64,000 bases of DNA from Pseudomonas viridiflava (GCF_900573885.1 NZ_UPSE01000306.1:1-64000); one strand, 5' to 3'; positions 50,506-60,168 are shown, counted from the first letter of the stretch. Numbers and translations are program-made. Notes: generated from the sequence alone by a model not told the origin.

Positions 50506-51857
50506 GCCGGCGTACGCATGGTCACGAACTCTTCCGCAGCGGTTGGGTGCACGCCCATGGTGTCGTCGAAGTTGCGCTTGGTGACGCCGGCTTTCAACGC
50601 CACGGCCAGACCCTGAATGATTTCACCGGCATCGGGCCCGACCATGTGGCAGCCCAGCACCTTGTCGCTGTCGGCATCCACCACCAGCTTCATAAAGGTG
50701 CGTTCCTGATTGTTGGAGAGCACCAGTTTCATCGGGCGGAAGTCGCTCTGGAAAATCACCACCTTGTGCCCGGCATCACGCGCCTGTTCCTCGGTCATGC
50801 CCACGGTGCCGATGTTGGGCAGGCTGAACACGGCGGTGGGAATGTGCTGGTAATCCACCGGCCGATACTGCTCGGGCTTGAACAAGCGACGCGCCACCGC
50901 CATGCCTTCGGCCAACGCCACGGGCGTGAGCTGCACGCGGCCGATTACATCGCCAAGGGCAAGAATCGACGGCTCGGCCGTTTCGAACTCGTCGTTCACG
51001 GTAATAAAGCCGCGCTCGTCGAGCTGCACGTTGGTGTTTTCCAGGCCCAGATTGTCGAGCATCGGGCGGCGGCCGGTGGCGTAGAACACGCAGTCGGTTT
51101 CCAGCACGCGACCATCTTTGAGCGTGGCGTGCAGGCTGCCGTCGGCTTGCTTGTCGATGCGGTCGATGTCGGCGTTGAACTGCAGGTTGACGCCGTGTTT
51201 GCTCATCTCTTCTTTGAGGTGGTTGCGCACTGCACCGTCGAAGCCGCGCAGGAACATGTCACCGCGATACAGCAACGAGGTGTCGGCACCCAGGCCGTGG
51301 AAGATGGAAGCGAACTCAACGGCGATATAACCCCCGCCCACCACCAGCACGCGCTTGGGCAGGTCGTTGAGGAAAAATGCCTGGTTGGAGTTGATCGCGT
51401 GTTCATGGCCGGGAATCGGCGGAATCACCGGCCAGCCGCCCGTGGCGACCAGAATATGCCTGGCGCTGAAGGTTTTGCCATCCACCTCGACGTGGTGCGG
51501 GTCGGCGATTTTTGCGTGGGCTTCCAGCACCGTGACGCCGCTGTTCACCAGCAGGTTGCGGTAAATGCCGTTGAGGCGCTGGATCTCGCGGTTTTTGTTG
51601 CGGATCAGCGTGGCCCAATCGAAGGTCGGCTTGCCGCTTAGCGTCCAGCCGTAACCGTCGGCCTGCTCGAACTCATCGGAAAAATGCGCGCCGTACACCA
51701 ACAGCTTTTTCGGCACACAGCCGACGTTGACGCAGGTGCCGCCCAGGTAGCGGCTTTCGGCAACCGCCACACGGGCACCAAAGCCCGCAGCAAAACGCGC
51801 GGCACGCACGCCACCGGAACCGGCGCCAATCACGAAGAGGTCGAAATCGTAAGTCAT
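50502..51857 (-). CDS. gorA: Glutathione-disulfide reductase
   Basis: NADPH-dependent flavoenzyme keeping glutathione reduced. The 451-residue protein has the FAD-binding [17 protein letters not shown], the redox disulphide [15 protein letters not shown], the NADPH-binding [15 protein letters not shown], and the C-terminal catalytic His in [17 protein letters not shown] 51857 has a perfect AAGGAG site; the longer frame runs into repeat DNA. Confidence 0.95.
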   Translation of the reverse strand: MTYDFDLFVIGAGSGGVRAARFAAGFGARVAVAESRYLGGTCVNVGCVPKKLLVYGAHFSDEFEQADGYGWTLSGKPTFDWATLIRNKNREIQRLNGIYRNLLVNSGVTVLEAHAKIADPHHVEVDGKTFSARHILVATGGWPVIPPIPGHEHAINSNQAFFLNDLPKRVLVVGGGYIAVEFASIFHGLGADTSLLYRGDMFLRGFDGAVRNHLKEEMSKHGVNLQFNADIDRIDKQADGSLHATLKDGRVLETDCVFYATGRRPMLDNLGLENTNVQLDERGFITVNDEFETAEPSILALGDVIGRVQLTPVALAEGMAVARRLFKPEQYRPVDYQHIPTAVFSLPNIGTVGMTEEQARDAGHKVVIFQSDFRPMKLVLSNNQERTFMKLVVDADSDKVLGCHMVGPDAGEIIQGLAVALKAGVTKRNFDDTMGVHPTAAEEFVTMRTPA

Positions 51858-51929
51858 GCAAATCTCCTTAGCTGGCGGGCAGCATAGCGCAACGGCGGGT
51901 GCGATGGCTTTGGCGCGATGTGTGCTCGC

Positions 51930-52035
51930 CTCAAGATTCTGGATCCCGAATCGTCGGACCGCCTTCGCGGGGATGACGGAGGTTTTTACCCTATCCACCG
52001 TCATTCCGGCGAAGGCCGGAATCCAGAATCCCAGC
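51930..52035. repeat. Inverted pair of the TGGAT/ATGACGG dispersed repeat
   Basis: TCTGGATCCCGAATCGTCGG...GGATGACGG (about 51937-51980) faces CCGTCATTCCGGCGAAGGCC...CCAGAA (about 52000-52028) upstream of gorA. The left copy carries a shortened version of the CGTCGGACCGCC insert; the right copy has none. Confidence 0.8.
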
Positions 52036-52048
52036 AACAACGCACCAA

Positions 52049-52079
52049 TAAAAAGGCCACCTCACGGTGGCCTTTTTTA
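52049..52079. terminator. Bidirectional rho-independent terminator after galU
   Basis: AAAAAGGCCACC TCA CGGTGGCC TTTTTT: an eight-pair GC-rich stem flanked by A and T runs, 16 bases downstream of the galU stop on the minus strand. Confidence 0.92.
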
Positions 52080-52094
52080 CAACACAGCTTCGGC

Positions 52095-52934
52095 TTAGTA
52101 AGCCTTGCCCGTCTTGTAGAAGTTTTCAAAGCAGAAGTTGGTGGCGTCGATGTAACCCTCGGCGCCGCCGCAGTCGAAGCGCTGGCCTTTGAATTTGTAA
52201 GCCAGTACGCAACCGTCCTGGGCTTGCTTCATCAGGGCGTCGGTGATCTGGATTTCGCCGCCTTTGCCTGGCTCGGTTTCTTCGATCAGCTTGAAGATGT
52301 CCGGCGTCAGGATGTAACGGCCAATGATCGCCAGGTTCGACGGAGCGTCCTCCGGTTTCGGCTTCTCGACCATGCTGTTTACGCGGTAGATGTCGTCACG
52401 GATCATTTCGCCGGAGATAACGCCGTATTTGGACACTTCATCCATCGGCACTTCCTGAATCGCCACGATCGAGCAGCGGAACTGGTTGTACAGCTTGACC
52501 ATCTGGGTCAGCACGCCGTCGCCGTCTACGTTTACGCACAGGTCGTCTGCCAGCACCACGGCGAAGGGTTCGTCACCGATCAGCGGGCGGCCAGACAGAA
52601 TGGCGTGGCCGAGGCCTTTCATTTCTACCTGACGGGTGTAGGAGAAGCTGCAGTTGTCGATCAGGCGGCGGATGCCGACCAGGTATTTCTCTTTGTCGGT
52701 GCCTTTGATCTGGTGTTCCAGCTCGTAGCTGATGTCGAAGTGGTCTTCCAGAGCGCGCTTGCCACGGCCAGTCACGATGGAGATCTCCGAAAGCCCGGCT
52801 TCCAGAGCTTCTTCAACGCCGTACTGAATCAGCGGCTTGTTCACCACCGGCAGCATTTCCTTGGGCATGGCCTTTGTTGCTGGCAGGAAGCGAGTACCGT
52901 AACCAGCAGCCGGGAACAAGCATTTCTTGATCAT
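52095..52934 (-). CDS. galU: UTP-glucose-1-phosphate uridylyltransferase
   Basis: Makes UDP-glucose. The 279-residue protein has CLFPAAGYGTRFLPATKAMPK at the N-terminus, VVNKPLIQYGVEEAL, the active-site region DDLCVN, VEKPKPEDAPSNLAIIGRYIL and the C-terminal DCGGAEGYIDA. The frame extends eight codons upstream, but MIKKCLFPAAGYGTR is the universal start. It lies downstream of a UDP-glucose 6-dehydrogenase gene, which uses its product. Confidence 0.96.
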   Translation of the reverse strand: MIKKCLFPAAGYGTRFLPATKAMPKEMLPVVNKPLIQYGVEEALEAGLSEISIVTGRGKRALEDHFDISYELEHQIKGTDKEKYLVGIRRLIDNCSFSYTRQVEMKGLGHAILSGRPLIGDEPFAVVLADDLCVNVDGDGVLTQMVKLYNQFRCSIVAIQEVPMDEVSKYGVISGEMIRDDIYRVNSMVEKPKPEDAPSNLAIIGRYILTPDIFKLIEETEPGKGGEIQITDALMKQAQDGCVLAYKFKGQRFDCGGAEGYIDATNFCFENFYKTGKAY

Positions 52935-52981
52935 GTGAGTCCTTGAAAGAAGGGTCATACCGTTAGTGCCGCGCAGTCTAA

Positions 52982-54343
52982 TCAGGCGGCACTCGCCTTA
53001 CAATGGCCCGCCACAGGGCGTCCAATGCCACGATAGAGAAACCCTAGCCCAGATAGTTCCAACGAATCGTAAATATTGCGTCCGTCGAACACGGTCGGCA
53101 TGCGCATCAAACCGCGGATGCGACGAAAATCGGGCTGGCGGAACTGCTTCCATTCGGTCACCAACACCAGCGCATCCGCGCCCTCCACCGCCGAATACGG
53201 CGATTCCGAGAGCTGCAGCTGGCCACTGGCGAGCGCCCGGCCGTAGCGCGCCGCTACGGCCTTGCAGGCAACCGGGTCGCATGCCTGAACCCGGGCGCCG
53301 GCTGCCAGCAACGCATCCAGCAGCACCAGGCTCGGCGCTTCGCGCAGATCGTCGGTGCCGGGCTTGAATGCCAGGCCCCACAGGGCCACCACCCTGCCCT
53401 GCAGATAACCGTTGAAGTGCTCGTGCAAGGCCTCGAACAACAGGGTTTTCTGCACTGCGTTGCGCGCCTCCACGGCGCGCAGAATCGCCGGTTCAAAGCC
53501 GTTCTGCTCCGCCGTGTGGATCAGCGCTTTTACATCTTTGGGAAAGCACGAGCCGCCGTAGCCGCAGCCGGCATAAATGAAGTGCGTGCCGATGCGCTTG
53601 TCGCTGCCGATGCCCCGGCGCACCTGCTCGATGTCCACATCCAGCAAGCCGCACAGGCCGGCCATTTCGTTGATAAAGGAAATCTTGGTGGCCAGAAACG
53701 CGTTGGCTGCGTACTTGCTGAACTCGGCCGCCCGCACCGGCATGCTCAGCACCCGCTCGCTGTTGCGCACAAACGGCGCGTATAGACGGCGCAGCAATGC
53801 TTCACTGTTGGCGTCGCTGCAACCCAGCAGTACGCGGTCCGGGCGCATGAAGTCGTCGATGGCCGAGCCTTCTTTCAAAAATTCGGGATTGCTCGCCACG
53901 CTTACCTGAAACCCGGCCTGACGCTGTTGCAAGCGCGCGTTGACCACCTGCTGAACCCGCTCGGCCGTGCCGACAGGCACCGTCGACTTGTTCACCACCA
54001 GGCAAGCCTGGCGCAAGGTCGAGCCCAACTGTTCGGCCACCGCGAGCACATGGCTGAGGTCTGCCGAGCCATCTTCGCCGCTGGGCGTACCCACTGCGAT
54101 AAACACCACCGCTGCCCGGGCCACGCCTTCGGCCAGGCGACGGGTAAAACTCAACTGGCCGCTGGCTAAATGGGCGGATAACAGCGCTGACAAGCCCGGT
54201 TCATGAATCGGCACTTCGCCGGCTTGCAACTGCGCCAGGCGCGTGGGGTCGGTTTCCACACACACCACGTGATTGCCCATTTCGGCAAAACACGCCGCCG
54301 TCACCAAACCCACGTATCCCGCGCCGATCACACATAGCTGCAT
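52982..54343 (-). CDS. UDP-glucose 6-dehydrogenase
   Basis: Oxidises UDP-glucose to UDP-glucuronate for polysaccharide or lipid A modification. The 453-residue protein starts MQLCVIGAGYVGLVTAACFA (NAD-binding), has FIAVGTPSGEDGSADL, the catalytic Cys in YGGSCFPKDVKALI, and the C-terminal UDP-binding WGLAFKPGTDDLREAPS. ATG 54343 is where the Rossmann motif begins. It is directly upstream of galU, so the two encode consecutive steps. Confidence 0.94.
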   Translation of the reverse strand: MQLCVIGAGYVGLVTAACFAEMGNHVVCVETDPTRLAQLQAGEVPIHEPGLSALLSAHLASGQLSFTRRLAEGVARAAVVFIAVGTPSGEDGSADLSHVLAVAEQLGSTLRQACLVVNKSTVPVGTAERVQQVVNARLQQRQAGFQVSVASNPEFLKEGSAIDDFMRPDRVLLGCSDANSEALLRRLYAPFVRNSERVLSMPVRAAEFSKYAANAFLATKISFINEMAGLCGLLDVDIEQVRRGIGSDKRIGTHFIYAGCGYGGSCFPKDVKALIHTAEQNGFEPAILRAVEARNAVQKTLLFEALHEHFNGYLQGRVVALWGLAFKPGTDDLREAPSLVLLDALLAAGARVQACDPVACKAVAARYGRALASGQLQLSESPYSAVEGADALVLVTEWKQFRQPDFRRIRGLMRMPTVFDGRNIYDSLELSGLGFLYRGIGRPVAGHCKASAA

Positions 54344-54432
54344 CGCTGCTTCTCCAGATGAGTTACAGCGATTGCACCCAAAAGCAGTGGCAAGCGTGTG
54401 ACGTTGACAAGACAACCCGGTGACAGTGAAAC

Positions 54433-54765
54433 CTAGCGGCGTTCGTACTGCACCGCACCGTTGCCCGGCTGACGCTGAAACTCGCCTACGCCGGGATACT
54501 CGATGCTCTGCTGCACATTGCCGCGAATCTGCGTGGAGCCGCTGCCCTGGTACGTGCTGTTGGAGTTGTAGCGGCTGTCCGGCACCTGATAACCGCCGTA
54601 GCCGCTGGAGCCCTCTTGCCGGCTGGATTCGCTGATGCTGCCGCTGGCACCAGGGCTGACGTAAGTGCGGGTGATGGTGCGTTGCTGGCCGACGATTTCA
54701 GCGGCGGCGGCAATCTGGGTGGTCAAGCCGACCACCAGGCCAATAGTCAACACGATACGGTTCAT
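54433..54765 (-). CDS. Small exported Ser/Gly-rich protein of unknown function
   Basis: A 110-residue protein with signal peptide MNRIVLTIGLVVGLTTQIAA..AA. The mature part is rich in Ser, Gly, Tyr, Gln and Asn (SGSISESSRQEGSSGYGGYQ), likely disordered, with no Cys. I do not recognise a family. GGAGG precedes the ATG at 54765. It lies between the UDP-glucose dehydrogenase gene and the kai operon, on the same strand. Confidence 0.65.
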   Translation of the reverse strand: MNRIVLTIGLVVGLTTQIAAAAEIVGQQRTITRTYVSPGASGSISESSRQEGSSGYGGYQVPDSRYNSNSTYQGSGSTQIRGNVQQSIEYPGVGEFQRQPGNGAVQYERR

Positions 54766-54806
54766 GGGTAACCTCCGCGGGTGATTCACCAGCGCATCCT
54801 ACGCCA

Positions 54807-56453
54807 TCAGGACTCCTGCGCCGCCACCGCGCCAAACTGTTCGAGCATGTCGCTCAACCGGTCCATGGTGAATGGCTTGCGCAGCACGGTCGCGCTACTG
54901 CCTACCGCAGCTTGCAGTTGGGCGGTGTCGGAGAAGCCGCTGATAAAGATCAGTGGCAGGTCCGGGTATTTCTCCCTGAGCAATTTCGCCACCTCGGCGC
55001 CGTTGAGGTGCGGCATGGCGAAATCCAGCAACACGATATCGGGCTGCTGCACATCAATCAGCTTCAGTCCGGCCAGGCCGCTGTCGGCTTCGCGCACCTG
55101 ATGGCCGAGCGCTTCAAGCATGTCGACCACCACGCGGCGAACGTCGCCGTCATCGTCGATCAGCATCACCTGTTTGCCGCCCGGTTTCTGCGCCTCCACG
55201 GCAGCGGTTGCCGGCGTTTCAAGCAAGGCGCCCTCTTGGGTGTACGGCAAGGTCAGAAACACCTGAGTGCCGCAGCCCGGCGATGACACCAGACGCACCC
55301 AACCGTTGGATTGCTCGACGATGCTCTGCACCTGCGCCAACCCCAGGCCCGTGCCTGCGCCGATGCCTTTGGTGGAGAAAAATGCATTGAATGCCTTCAG
55401 CCGCACGTCCTCGCTCATGCCCACGCCGGTATCGGCGACGCAAATCTGCATCACGCCGTAGGGCGCGCCTTCCACGGGCTGCGGATGATGCTGGGTGGTG
55501 ATGTTCAACGTGCCGCCGGTGGGCATGGCGTCGCGGGCGTTGAGCGCGAGGTTGAGAATCGCCAACTCCAGTTGCGTCGGGTCGCTGAGCACGTGCAGGT
55601 CGCAAGGCTCCAGATTCAGTTTGATGCGCACCGTGGTGCCGATGGTGCGTACCAGCAATTCGGTCATGTCACGGATCACCGAATTGATGCGCAAGGGCTG
55701 CAGCTCAAGCTTTTGCGAGCGCGAAAAAGCCAGCAATTGCGCCGTCAACTTGGCGCCACGGTCGGCGGCTTTGAGGCCGGCTTCAGTCCAGCGCACCACC
55801 TTTTCCGAGTCCGGACGCCGGGCAATCAAATCGAGGCTGCCTTTGATGCCTTGCAGCAGGTTGTTGAAGTCATGGGCCAGGCCCCCGGTAAGTTGCCCCA
55901 CCGCCTCCATTTTCTGCGCCTGGCTGAGTCGTGCTTCAAGCAGACGGCGCTCGGTGAGGTCAGTGACCACGCCGCAAATAATCGGGTCTTCGCTGCTGTC
56001 CAGTGCCAGTGCACGAAAGGACAGGTAAGCCGGCGTCACCTGGTCATCCGCTGCCATCAAATTGAATTCGCTGCGCACCGCCTCTTCCGCGCTATTGGCC
56101 AGGAAGCGGCGAAAGCGCTCGCGCTCGGACGGCGCAATAAAGTCGGCGAAGTCGTGGGCCACTACTTTTTCCAGCGGTCGATGGACCATTTCACCCAGCC
56201 GCTCGTTGCCGTACAGCACGAAGCCATCGCGGGACAGCGTTACCGCGCCCTCCTGCATCTGCTCCACCAGCGTGCGATACGGCCGGTCGGCGCTTTCCAG
56301 GGTGTACACACTCACTGCTTCGCCCGTGTCGATAAACAGCGCATCCACCGCCCCGGTACGAATGGCGTCGAGTGTTTCTTCGGCCTCGCGCAGCTTGTCG
56401 CTCAGCTGTTGAATGTATTGCTCGTCGGTCAGCCCTATGGCGCGTTCGATCAT
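54807..56453 (-). CDS. Hybrid histidine kinase (PAS-HisKA-HATPase-REC) of the kai operon
   Basis: A 548-residue cytoplasmic sensor kinase, last gene of the kaiC-kaiB-kaiB operon. A short N-terminal coiled coil (5-40) precedes a PAS domain at about 55-170 (GAVTLSRDGFVLYGNERLGE). HisKA follows with phospho-His194 in GGLAHDFNNLLQG, then HATPase (NLALNARDAM, DTGVGM, GTGLGLAQVQ) and a receiver domain at 428-545 with Asp477 (VLLDFAMPHLNG). No membrane segment is seen. ATG 56453 with GAGGGA upstream is favoured over a TTG six codons earlier. A kinase in this position is the likely output of the Kai proteins. Confidence 0.88.
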   Translation of the reverse strand: MIERAIGLTDEQYIQQLSDKLREAEETLDAIRTGAVDALFIDTGEAVSVYTLESADRPYRTLVEQMQEGAVTLSRDGFVLYGNERLGEMVHRPLEKVVAHDFADFIAPSERERFRRFLANSAEEAVRSEFNLMAADDQVTPAYLSFRALALDSSEDPIICGVVTDLTERRLLEARLSQAQKMEAVGQLTGGLAHDFNNLLQGIKGSLDLIARRPDSEKVVRWTEAGLKAADRGAKLTAQLLAFSRSQKLELQPLRINSVIRDMTELLVRTIGTTVRIKLNLEPCDLHVLSDPTQLELAILNLALNARDAMPTGGTLNITTQHHPQPVEGAPYGVMQICVADTGVGMSEDVRLKAFNAFFSTKGIGAGTGLGLAQVQSIVEQSNGWVRLVSSPGCGTQVFLTLPYTQEGALLETPATAAVEAQKPGGKQVMLIDDDGDVRRVVVDMLEALGHQVREADSGLAGLKLIDVQQPDIVLLDFAMPHLNGAEVAKLLREKYPDLPLIFISGFSDTAQLQAAVGSSATVLRKPFTMDRLSDMLEQFGAVAAQES

Positions 56454-56463
56454 CGGCAATCCC

Positions 56464-56811
56464 TCACTCAATACCGAGCGCGCTACGCAGGGTAGCGGTG
56501 TCGGACAGGTCGCCGATGAGCAAACGCACCGGCAGCGGCTTGAGCTTCATTAACGTTGGCACCGCGATGATCTGCGCTTCGCGCGCCGCACTCGGGTTCT
56601 GGTAGATATCGACGACCTCCAATGAATAAGCGCCGGGCAAATGGGCGTCGCATAGCGCTCTCAGGTTGGTGATGGCACGCGTGGAGCGGGCCGTGCTGCC
56701 GGACACGTACAGGCGCAGCTCGAGGAGCTGGGTAGCATCGGGCACGCCTTCGCCCGGTTGCGTGCCGGGGCTGGCAACCGGTGGATGTTCAGGCGGTGGT
56801 GTAACGCTCAA
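56464..56811 (-). CDS. kaiB: KaiB-like protein 1
   Basis: A 115-residue thioredoxin-like KaiB-family protein. After a Pro-rich N-terminal tail of about 28 residues comes the KaiB core: [40 protein letters not shown] and [20 protein letters not shown]. The start is a TTG at 56811 whose TTGA overlaps the stop of the next upstream kaiB; no ATG exists nearby, so translational coupling is expected. Family role: rhythmic or hourglass binding to KaiC; here partner is the KaiC encoded two genes upstream. Confidence 0.87.
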   Translation of the reverse strand: MSVTPPPEHPPVASPGTQPGEGVPDATQLLELRLYVSGSTARSTRAITNLRALCDAHLPGAYSLEVVDIYQNPSAAREAQIIAVPTLMKLKPLPVRLLIGDLSDTATLRSALGIE

Positions 56812-57182
56812 TTGACTGGCTCGGGGCGGATATCCAGGCCGACAAGCACTTTGTCGGTGTTGGACAGGTCACCAATGATTTTCACCAGCGGCGTAGGCAG
56901 ATGCCGTACCAGGGTCGGCAGGGCCAGAATCTGGTCGCCTGCCGCCAGTTGTGGCGTGACGCGCAAGTCGATCACTTCAATGGAATACACCCCCGCCAGG
57001 TATTCCTCGCAAATGCGCTGCAGGTTGCGCAAGGCCGTCACCGACTTCGGCGTTTGCCCGGCAATATAAAGGCGCAGGGCGTAATGCCCTGGCTGCCCGA
57101 CCGCGCTGGGGTCAATGGCCGGCGTGTCGGCGGTGCCGGCAACGGTATGCGTGTCGGCATCATGGGAATCAGGCGTGGTCAT
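56808..57182 (-). CDS. kaiB: KaiB-like protein 2
   Basis: A 124-residue KaiB-family protein directly behind kaiC (ATGA overlap). A Thr/Asp-rich tail of about 33 residues precedes the core [60 protein letters not shown] and [12 protein letters not shown]. It is closer to canonical KaiB at [10 protein letters not shown] than its neighbour is (cyanobacterial KaiB: ID-x-x-KNPQLA), so this copy is the better candidate for the KaiC-binding form. The two copies differ clearly from each other, so this is not a recent duplication. Confidence 0.88.
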   Translation of the reverse strand: MTTPDSHDADTHTVAGTADTPAIDPSAVGQPGHYALRLYIAGQTPKSVTALRNLQRICEEYLAGVYSIEVIDLRVTPQLAAGDQILALPTLVRHLPTPLVKIIGDLSNTDKVLVGLDIRPEPVN

Positions 57183-58879
57183 TCGAGAACTCCTCGTGCC
57201 CGGGCCAACTGCCGACGAGCGTGATCGTCACTTTGCAACTGGCTGATTTCATCGTGGTCCAGCAGCGAATCCTCCTGCTCCTGGGCATCCAATGCGGCGC
57301 GCATCTCGGCAATTTTCCGCTCCAATTCGTCCCGACTCTTTTGTTTTCCGCGCTGACGCTGCTCGTTGATGCGCTGGCGCAGCTCGCCGGCACGGCGTTC
57401 CCGTGCCTCTTCGTTCAGACGCGCCGAACCGGTCAACACGCCGGTAGGGCCGATATACGGCGCCACCAAGGTGATGCCGCGGTGATCGATGTGGTATTCG
57501 CGCACCTGGTTCGAGTGCCCCATGCCGCGGGCTTTGAGCACGTACAGCAAGCGGTTGTACTCGCCGTCGGCCTCAACGCTGGACAACGAAATCCAGGTAT
57601 CCATCAGCGAAGAAATGGCGCGATCGAGACCGGCACGGGTGGTTTTCGCATCGCTCAAGCTGGTGAACACCGTGGTGATATTGCGTTGCTTGAGCAGGTC
57701 GACCAGGCGCAGTAGCGTGGCGTGAACTTCGGATTGCGGACCGTGAAACGCCGAAATCGGATCGACCACCACTGTTTGCGGTTTGAACTCGACGATTTCC
57801 CGGTACATGCGCGCCAGATGCACTTCCAGGCCAAACAGGCTCGGCCGGGTCGACTCCACGCGCAGCAGGCCGGAATCGATGTAGGTTTTCAGCCCCAGGT
57901 TCACCGAGCCCAGGTTGCGCAGCAGTTGGCTTTCCGCTTCCTCAAAGGAAAACAGCAGGCAGCGCTCGCCGCGCAGGCAACTGGCGTGAATAAAGCTTGC
58001 GGCAAACGTGGTCTTGCCCGTGCCGGCCAGCCCCGTCACCAGCACACTGGAGCCGCGGTAATAGCCGCCGCGATCAAGCATCTGATTCAGGCCTTCGATC
58101 CCGGTCGGCACGATGTCTTCCGGCGCCTCGTGATCGAGTCCGGCTGCGGTGATGGGCATCACCGTCAGGCCCTGCTCATCGATAAAGAACGGGTACTCAT
58201 TGGTACCGTGGGACGAGCCGCGGTACTTGACGACCCGCAGGCGGCGCGTAGTGATCTGATCGGACACGCGGTTATCCAGCAGAATCACGCAGTCCGACAC
58301 GTACTCTTCTATGCCGTAACGGGTCAGCAAGCCTTCGCCGCGCTCGCCCGTCACTACGGCGGTCACGCCGCGGTCTTTGAGCCAGTAGAACAAGCGGCGC
58401 AACTCGGCGCGCAGCACGGCGGCGTCCTTGAAACTGCTGAACAGCGCTTCAATGGTGTCGAGCACCACGCGCTTGGCGCCAATGGTGTCGATGGCATAAC
58501 CCAGGCGGACGAACAGGCCTTCGAGATCGTACTCGCCGGTTTCTTCTATTTCGCTGCTGTCCACGTACACGTGGTCGATGACCATCAGCTTCTGGTCGAC
58601 AAGCGCCTGAAGGTCATAGTCCAGCGAGCCGACGTTTTCCATCAGGTCTTGCGTGCGTTCTTCAAAGCTCATGAACACACCGGGCTCGCCGTATTGCAGC
58701 GCGCCGTTTACCAGAAAGCTCATGGCGAACAGCGTCTTGCCGCAACCGGCAACGCCGCATACCAGACTCGGCCGGCCCTGCGGCAAACCACCCAGGGTGA
58801 TTTCATCGAAACCGGCAATACCGGTGGCGGATTTTTTCAGTGCTGCAACGTGCGAAGAGGCATGGGGCTTCTCGGCCAA
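57179..58879 (-). CDS. kaiC: KaiC-family double-domain ATPase/kinase
   Basis: RecA-like double ATPase of 566 residues, first gene of the operon. Walker A motifs are GVAGCGKT (42-49) and GLAGTGKT (283-290); paired catalytic Glu residues are at 73-74 and 313-314 (FEER, FEEA). The segment aligning with the cyanobacterial phosphorylation pair S431/T432 reads [12 protein letters not shown], so both sites here would be Ser (423, 424). Instead of a short A-loop, the end (about 486-540) is a charged coiled coil ([18 protein letters not shown]), like that of Rhodobacter sphaeroides KaiC. No kaiA is present. Expected to form hexamers, or double hexamers through the coiled coil. Confidence 0.92.
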   Translation of the reverse strand: MAEKPHASSHVAALKKSATGIAGFDEITLGGLPQGRPSLVCGVAGCGKTLFAMSFLVNGALQYGEPGVFMSFEERTQDLMENVGSLDYDLQALVDQKLMVIDHVYVDSSEIEETGEYDLEGLFVRLGYAIDTIGAKRVVLDTIEALFSSFKDAAVLRAELRRLFYWLKDRGVTAVVTGERGEGLLTRYGIEEYVSDCVILLDNRVSDQITTRRLRVVKYRGSSHGTNEYPFFIDEQGLTVMPITAAGLDHEAPEDIVPTGIEGLNQMLDRGGYYRGSSVLVTGLAGTGKTTFAASFIHASCLRGERCLLFSFEEAESQLLRNLGSVNLGLKTYIDSGLLRVESTRPSLFGLEVHLARMYREIVEFKPQTVVVDPISAFHGPQSEVHATLLRLVDLLKQRNITTVFTSLSDAKTTRAGLDRAISSLMDTWISLSSVEADGEYNRLLYVLKARGMGHSNQVREYHIDHRGITLVAPYIGPTGVLTGSARLNEEARERRAGELRQRINEQRQRGKQKSRDELERKIAEMRAALDAQEQEDSLLDHDEISQLQSDDHARRQLARARGVLE

Positions 58880-59010
58880 TTGAGGTCACCTTTCAAAGTC
58901 ATGAGTGAGTTGCTGAGCGCCCGTCACGGCATTCAGCGGCTTAACTACTCAGACTACGAGGCGGCAAAAAAGGTCGATATTTCATAGCAGTTTGATGGCA
59001 AAGCCTCGTT

Positions 59011-59048
59011 TTTCAGCGGTACCCAGGCATGGCTGCAGCCCGCTGAAA
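59011..59048. repeat. Inverted repeat upstream of kaiC
   Basis: TTTCAGCGG (59011-59019) and CCGCTGAAA (59040-59048) are exact reverse complements 20 bases apart, in the spacer between the dehydratase stop and the kaiC start. It lacks a T-run in the direction of transcription, so it may be an operator or an RNA hairpin. Confidence 0.55.
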
Positions 59049-59077
59049 CCGGCCGCTTCGCTTGATTTCAGAGAGGG

Positions 59078-60001
59078 TCAGGCGAGTTGTTGGCGCCACT
59101 GGTGAATCTGCTCCAATGTTGCCGTCGCGCCCCCACACACAACCACCAGCGGACGCTTGAACTCATCCGGCGCGCTGCGTTCCTCGTTATACAAGGTCGC
59201 CAGTGCGGCGCCGCATGCAGGCTCGACCAGCACGCGATGGTCGTGCAGAAAGCGCTCACAGGCTTCCAGCGCTTGCAGATCGGTGACGGTAGCGCAGCGA
59301 ATGTCATGGTTCCGGGTAACCGCGAAGGCGTTTTCGCACACTTGCTTGGCCCCCAGGGACGTGGCGATGCTGCTGATAGCAGGCAACTCCACGCGCTTGC
59401 CGACTGCCACCGACTGCGCCAGTGAATCCGCGCCGCGGGTTTCCACCGCCAGAACCGGCAACTGTCCAAGGCCATTGCGCTCCAGGCCAGCGACAACGCC
59501 AGACAACAAACCACCGCCGCCGACCGCGACGATAACCGAGTCGAACTTCACATCGGCCTGCACGGCTTCGTCAATCAGGCTGCCATGGCCGGCCCACATT
59601 TCAGCGTTGTCGAAAGGATGAATAAACGCGCTGTGCTCATCCAGCAGCGACTGCGCCAGAGTATTGGCCTCCATCCACGATGCGCCGTGAACAATGACCT
59701 CAGCGCCCTCCTGCTCAATCAGCGCCTTGGCCCGCGCGGTGGTGGTTTCAGGCACTACCACGGTGACCGGCATATTCAACTGTCGCCCGGCATAGGCCGC
59801 GGCAATGCCGGCGTTGCCGCCTGACGACGACACAAAACGACGCTTGCCCTGCTTCGCATAGGTTTCACACACCGCGCCAATGCCGCGAATTTTGAACGAA
59901 CCCACCGGCTGCATGGCTTCGAGCTTGAGCCACACGGTTTTCCCGGTCAGCAGGCTCAGCGGGCGGGATTGCAGCAATGGCGTATGGATGTGCAGCGGCA
60001 T
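59078..60001 (-). CDS. PLP-dependent threonine/serine dehydratase-like enzyme
   Basis: A 307-residue fold-type II PLP enzyme. The PLP lysine is in PVGSFKIRGI, the Asn-type cofactor region in SSGGNAGIAAAYA, and the phosphate-binding glycine loop in VAVGGGGLLSGVVAG. The length without a C-terminal ACT domain matches catabolic threonine/serine dehydratases or serine racemase-like enzymes. ATG 60001 begins the family sequence; the upstream eleven codons are rejected. Upstream neighbour of the kai operon on the same strand, with about 200 bases between. Confidence 0.88.
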   Translation of the reverse strand: MPLHIHTPLLQSRPLSLLTGKTVWLKLEAMQPVGSFKIRGIGAVCETYAKQGKRRFVSSSGGNAGIAAAYAGRQLNMPVTVVVPETTTARAKALIEQEGAEVIVHGASWMEANTLAQSLLDEHSAFIHPFDNAEMWAGHGSLIDEAVQADVKFDSVIVAVGGGGLLSGVVAGLERNGLGQLPVLAVETRGADSLAQSVAVGKRVELPAISSIATSLGAKQVCENAFAVTRNHDIRCATVTDLQALEACERFLHDHRVLVEPACGAALATLYNEERSAPDEFKRPLVVVCGGATATLEQIHQWRQQLA

Positions 60002-60168
60002 GGTGGACCTCCGTAGGACAAATCGGAACGCCATCCTACTCGACTCCCCCCAACGGGTCTTCAGGACGAACTACGGCGCAAATGCCCTACACAAAATCCG
60101 CGCAGAATACTGGCGCTGTGCCATATTCTCGCCACTATCGAAAACCTACGGTAAGCAAGGACAGCAAC

